DNA from: Burkholderia sp. | GTDB taxonomy: Bacteria > Pseudomonadota > Gammaproteobacteria > Burkholderiales > Burkholderiaceae | Direction: 5' to 3' | DNA length: 6,314 bases | Assembly (NCBI GenBank): GCA_030151225.1 | Contig: JASLEG010000070.1 | Location: forward strand, 1 to 6,314 | Shown here: positions 5,666 to 6,314 of the stretch, in pieces | How the letters are laid out: every line of letters starts with the position of its first letter | Numbering within the stretch: the first letter of the stretch is position 1 | Program-made: the position numbers and the translations under genes | The notes under the pieces: model-generated | What the model saw: the letters and a program-made list of their open reading frames with translations, nothing else | The model's database searches: none | What the model was told of the DNA's origin: nothing

Positions 5666-6314
5666 TGCCGCGCTCCGCGCGTGTCCACGCTCGCGATCAC
5701 CGACATGCCGGGCCGCAGCACCAGGTCGGCATCCGCGTCGGCGCCGCCCGGGCGGGCATCCACGGCGATCTTCACCGGCACGCGCTGCACCACCTTCGTG
5801 AAGTTGCCGGTGGCGTTGTCGGGCGGCAGCAGCGCGAACTGCGCGCCCGAGCCCGGCGCGATGCCCACCACGCGGCCCGTCAGCGCGCGGCCCGCATAGG
5901 TGTCGACGTCGAGGCGCACCGGCTGGCCCGCGCGCATTGCCGCGAGCTGGGTCTCCTTGAAGTTCGCCACCACGTAGGACTCGTGCAGCGGCACCACCGC
6001 CAGCAGCGGCGTGCCGGCCTCCACGTATTGCCCGGCGCGCACGCCGCGCTGGCCCACGGTGCCCGCGCGCGTGGCGCGGATCCGCGTGTGTTCGAGATCG
6101 AGTCGCGCCAGCGCCAGCTGCGCCTGCGCCGCGGCGAGCCGGGCGCGCGCGCCGTCCACCGCCGCCGTGCTCTCGGCGCGCTGCCGCTGCAGTACCTCGC
6201 GCGCCTCGCCCTGCGCGCGCGCCGCGGCCTCGGCATGCGCGAGCAGCGCGCGCGACTTCAGCGCGTCCGCCTGCGCCGCCTCCGAGCGCTGGCCGCTCGC
6301 GGCCTCGTCGGCCA
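5662..6314 (-). CDS. EmrA/HlyD-family membrane fusion protein of a drug efflux system, partial (N-terminus off the right edge)
   Basis: The C-terminal 216 residues are visible and the frame stays open to the edge; a GTG at 6159 is internal, not the start. The first ~73 visible residues are Ala/Gln/Arg/Glu-rich heptad-like sequence forming one arm of the periplasmic coiled-coil hairpin. Then follow the second half of the lipoyl domain (TRIRATRAGTVGQRGVRAGQYVEAGTPL) and a beta-barrel region with the EmrA-typical VVANFKETQLAAMRAGQPV, GSGAQFALLPPDNATGN and FTKVVQRVPVKI segments, ending at LRPGMSVIASVDT. EmrA proteins are about 390 residues, so roughly 170, including the membrane anchor, are missing. 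It would link the EmrB-like pump to an outer-membrane channel. Its stop overlaps the emrB-like start by 4 bp, so the two form one operon whose promoter is outside the window. Confidence 0.95.
   Translation of the reverse strand, partial: ADEAASGQRSEAAQADALKSRALLAHAEAAARAQGEAREVLQRQRAESTAAVDGARARLAAAQAQLALARLDLEHTRIRATRAGTVGQRGVRAGQYVEAGTPLLAVVPLHESYVVANFKETQLAAMRAGQPVRLDVDTYAGRALTGRVVGIAPGSGAQFALLPPDNATGNFTKVVQRVPVKIAVDARPGGADADADLVLRPGMSVIASVDTRGARQ

Noticed and set aside
4250..5899. Long plus-strand open frame (549 codons) opposite the emrB-like gene
   Set aside because: His/Arg/Glu-rich low-complexity product without membrane segments or motifs; it is antisense to a clearly conserved pump gene.

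Overview
The window is GC-rich DNA with dense, well-packed genes and Burkholderia-like proteins (beta-proteobacteria, Burkholderia sensu lato). That assignment is my inference from protein character and composition; there is no marker gene such as rRNA. I see no mobile elements, tRNAs, rRNAs or CRISPR arrays. Two gene modules meet tail-to-tail near 4085-4105.

Module 1 (about 1-4084) looks like a mevalonate uptake and catabolism locus. Reading leftwards on the minus strand, a class II (degradative-type) HMG-CoA reductase gene (mvaA, 2502 to 1219) is followed by a 140-bp gap. Next come an unrecognised small protein with two predicted membrane segments (1078 to 506) and, overlapping it by 4 bp, a TctA-like permease of the tripartite tricarboxylate transporter family that runs off the left edge. 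Divergently, on the plus strand, lies a MocR-type regulator (2681-4084): a GntR winged helix fused to a PLP-binding aminotransferase-like domain. The 178-bp region between mvaA and the regulator holds a cluster of ACTGTACC half-sites in direct and inverted orientation, overlapping a plausible mvaA promoter. It also holds a long GC-rich hairpin in the mvaA leader.

The simplest reading is that the PLP-dependent regulator controls mvaA and a transporter that imports mevalonate or a related branched acid, which mvaA oxidises to HMG-CoA. No HMG-CoA lyase gene, needed to finish the pathway, is visible in the window.

Module 2 (4106-6314, minus strand) is a multidrug efflux pair: an EmrA/HlyD-type membrane fusion protein, truncated by the right edge, overlapping by 4 bp an EmrB/QacA (DHA2) 14-TM major facilitator. 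It is probably unrelated to module 1. Its promoter, regulator and any outer-membrane partner lie outside the window.

The features most worth a second look are the MocR operator array, the unfamiliar two-TM protein paired with the TctA-like permease, and the mvaA-transporter-MocR combination as a whole.
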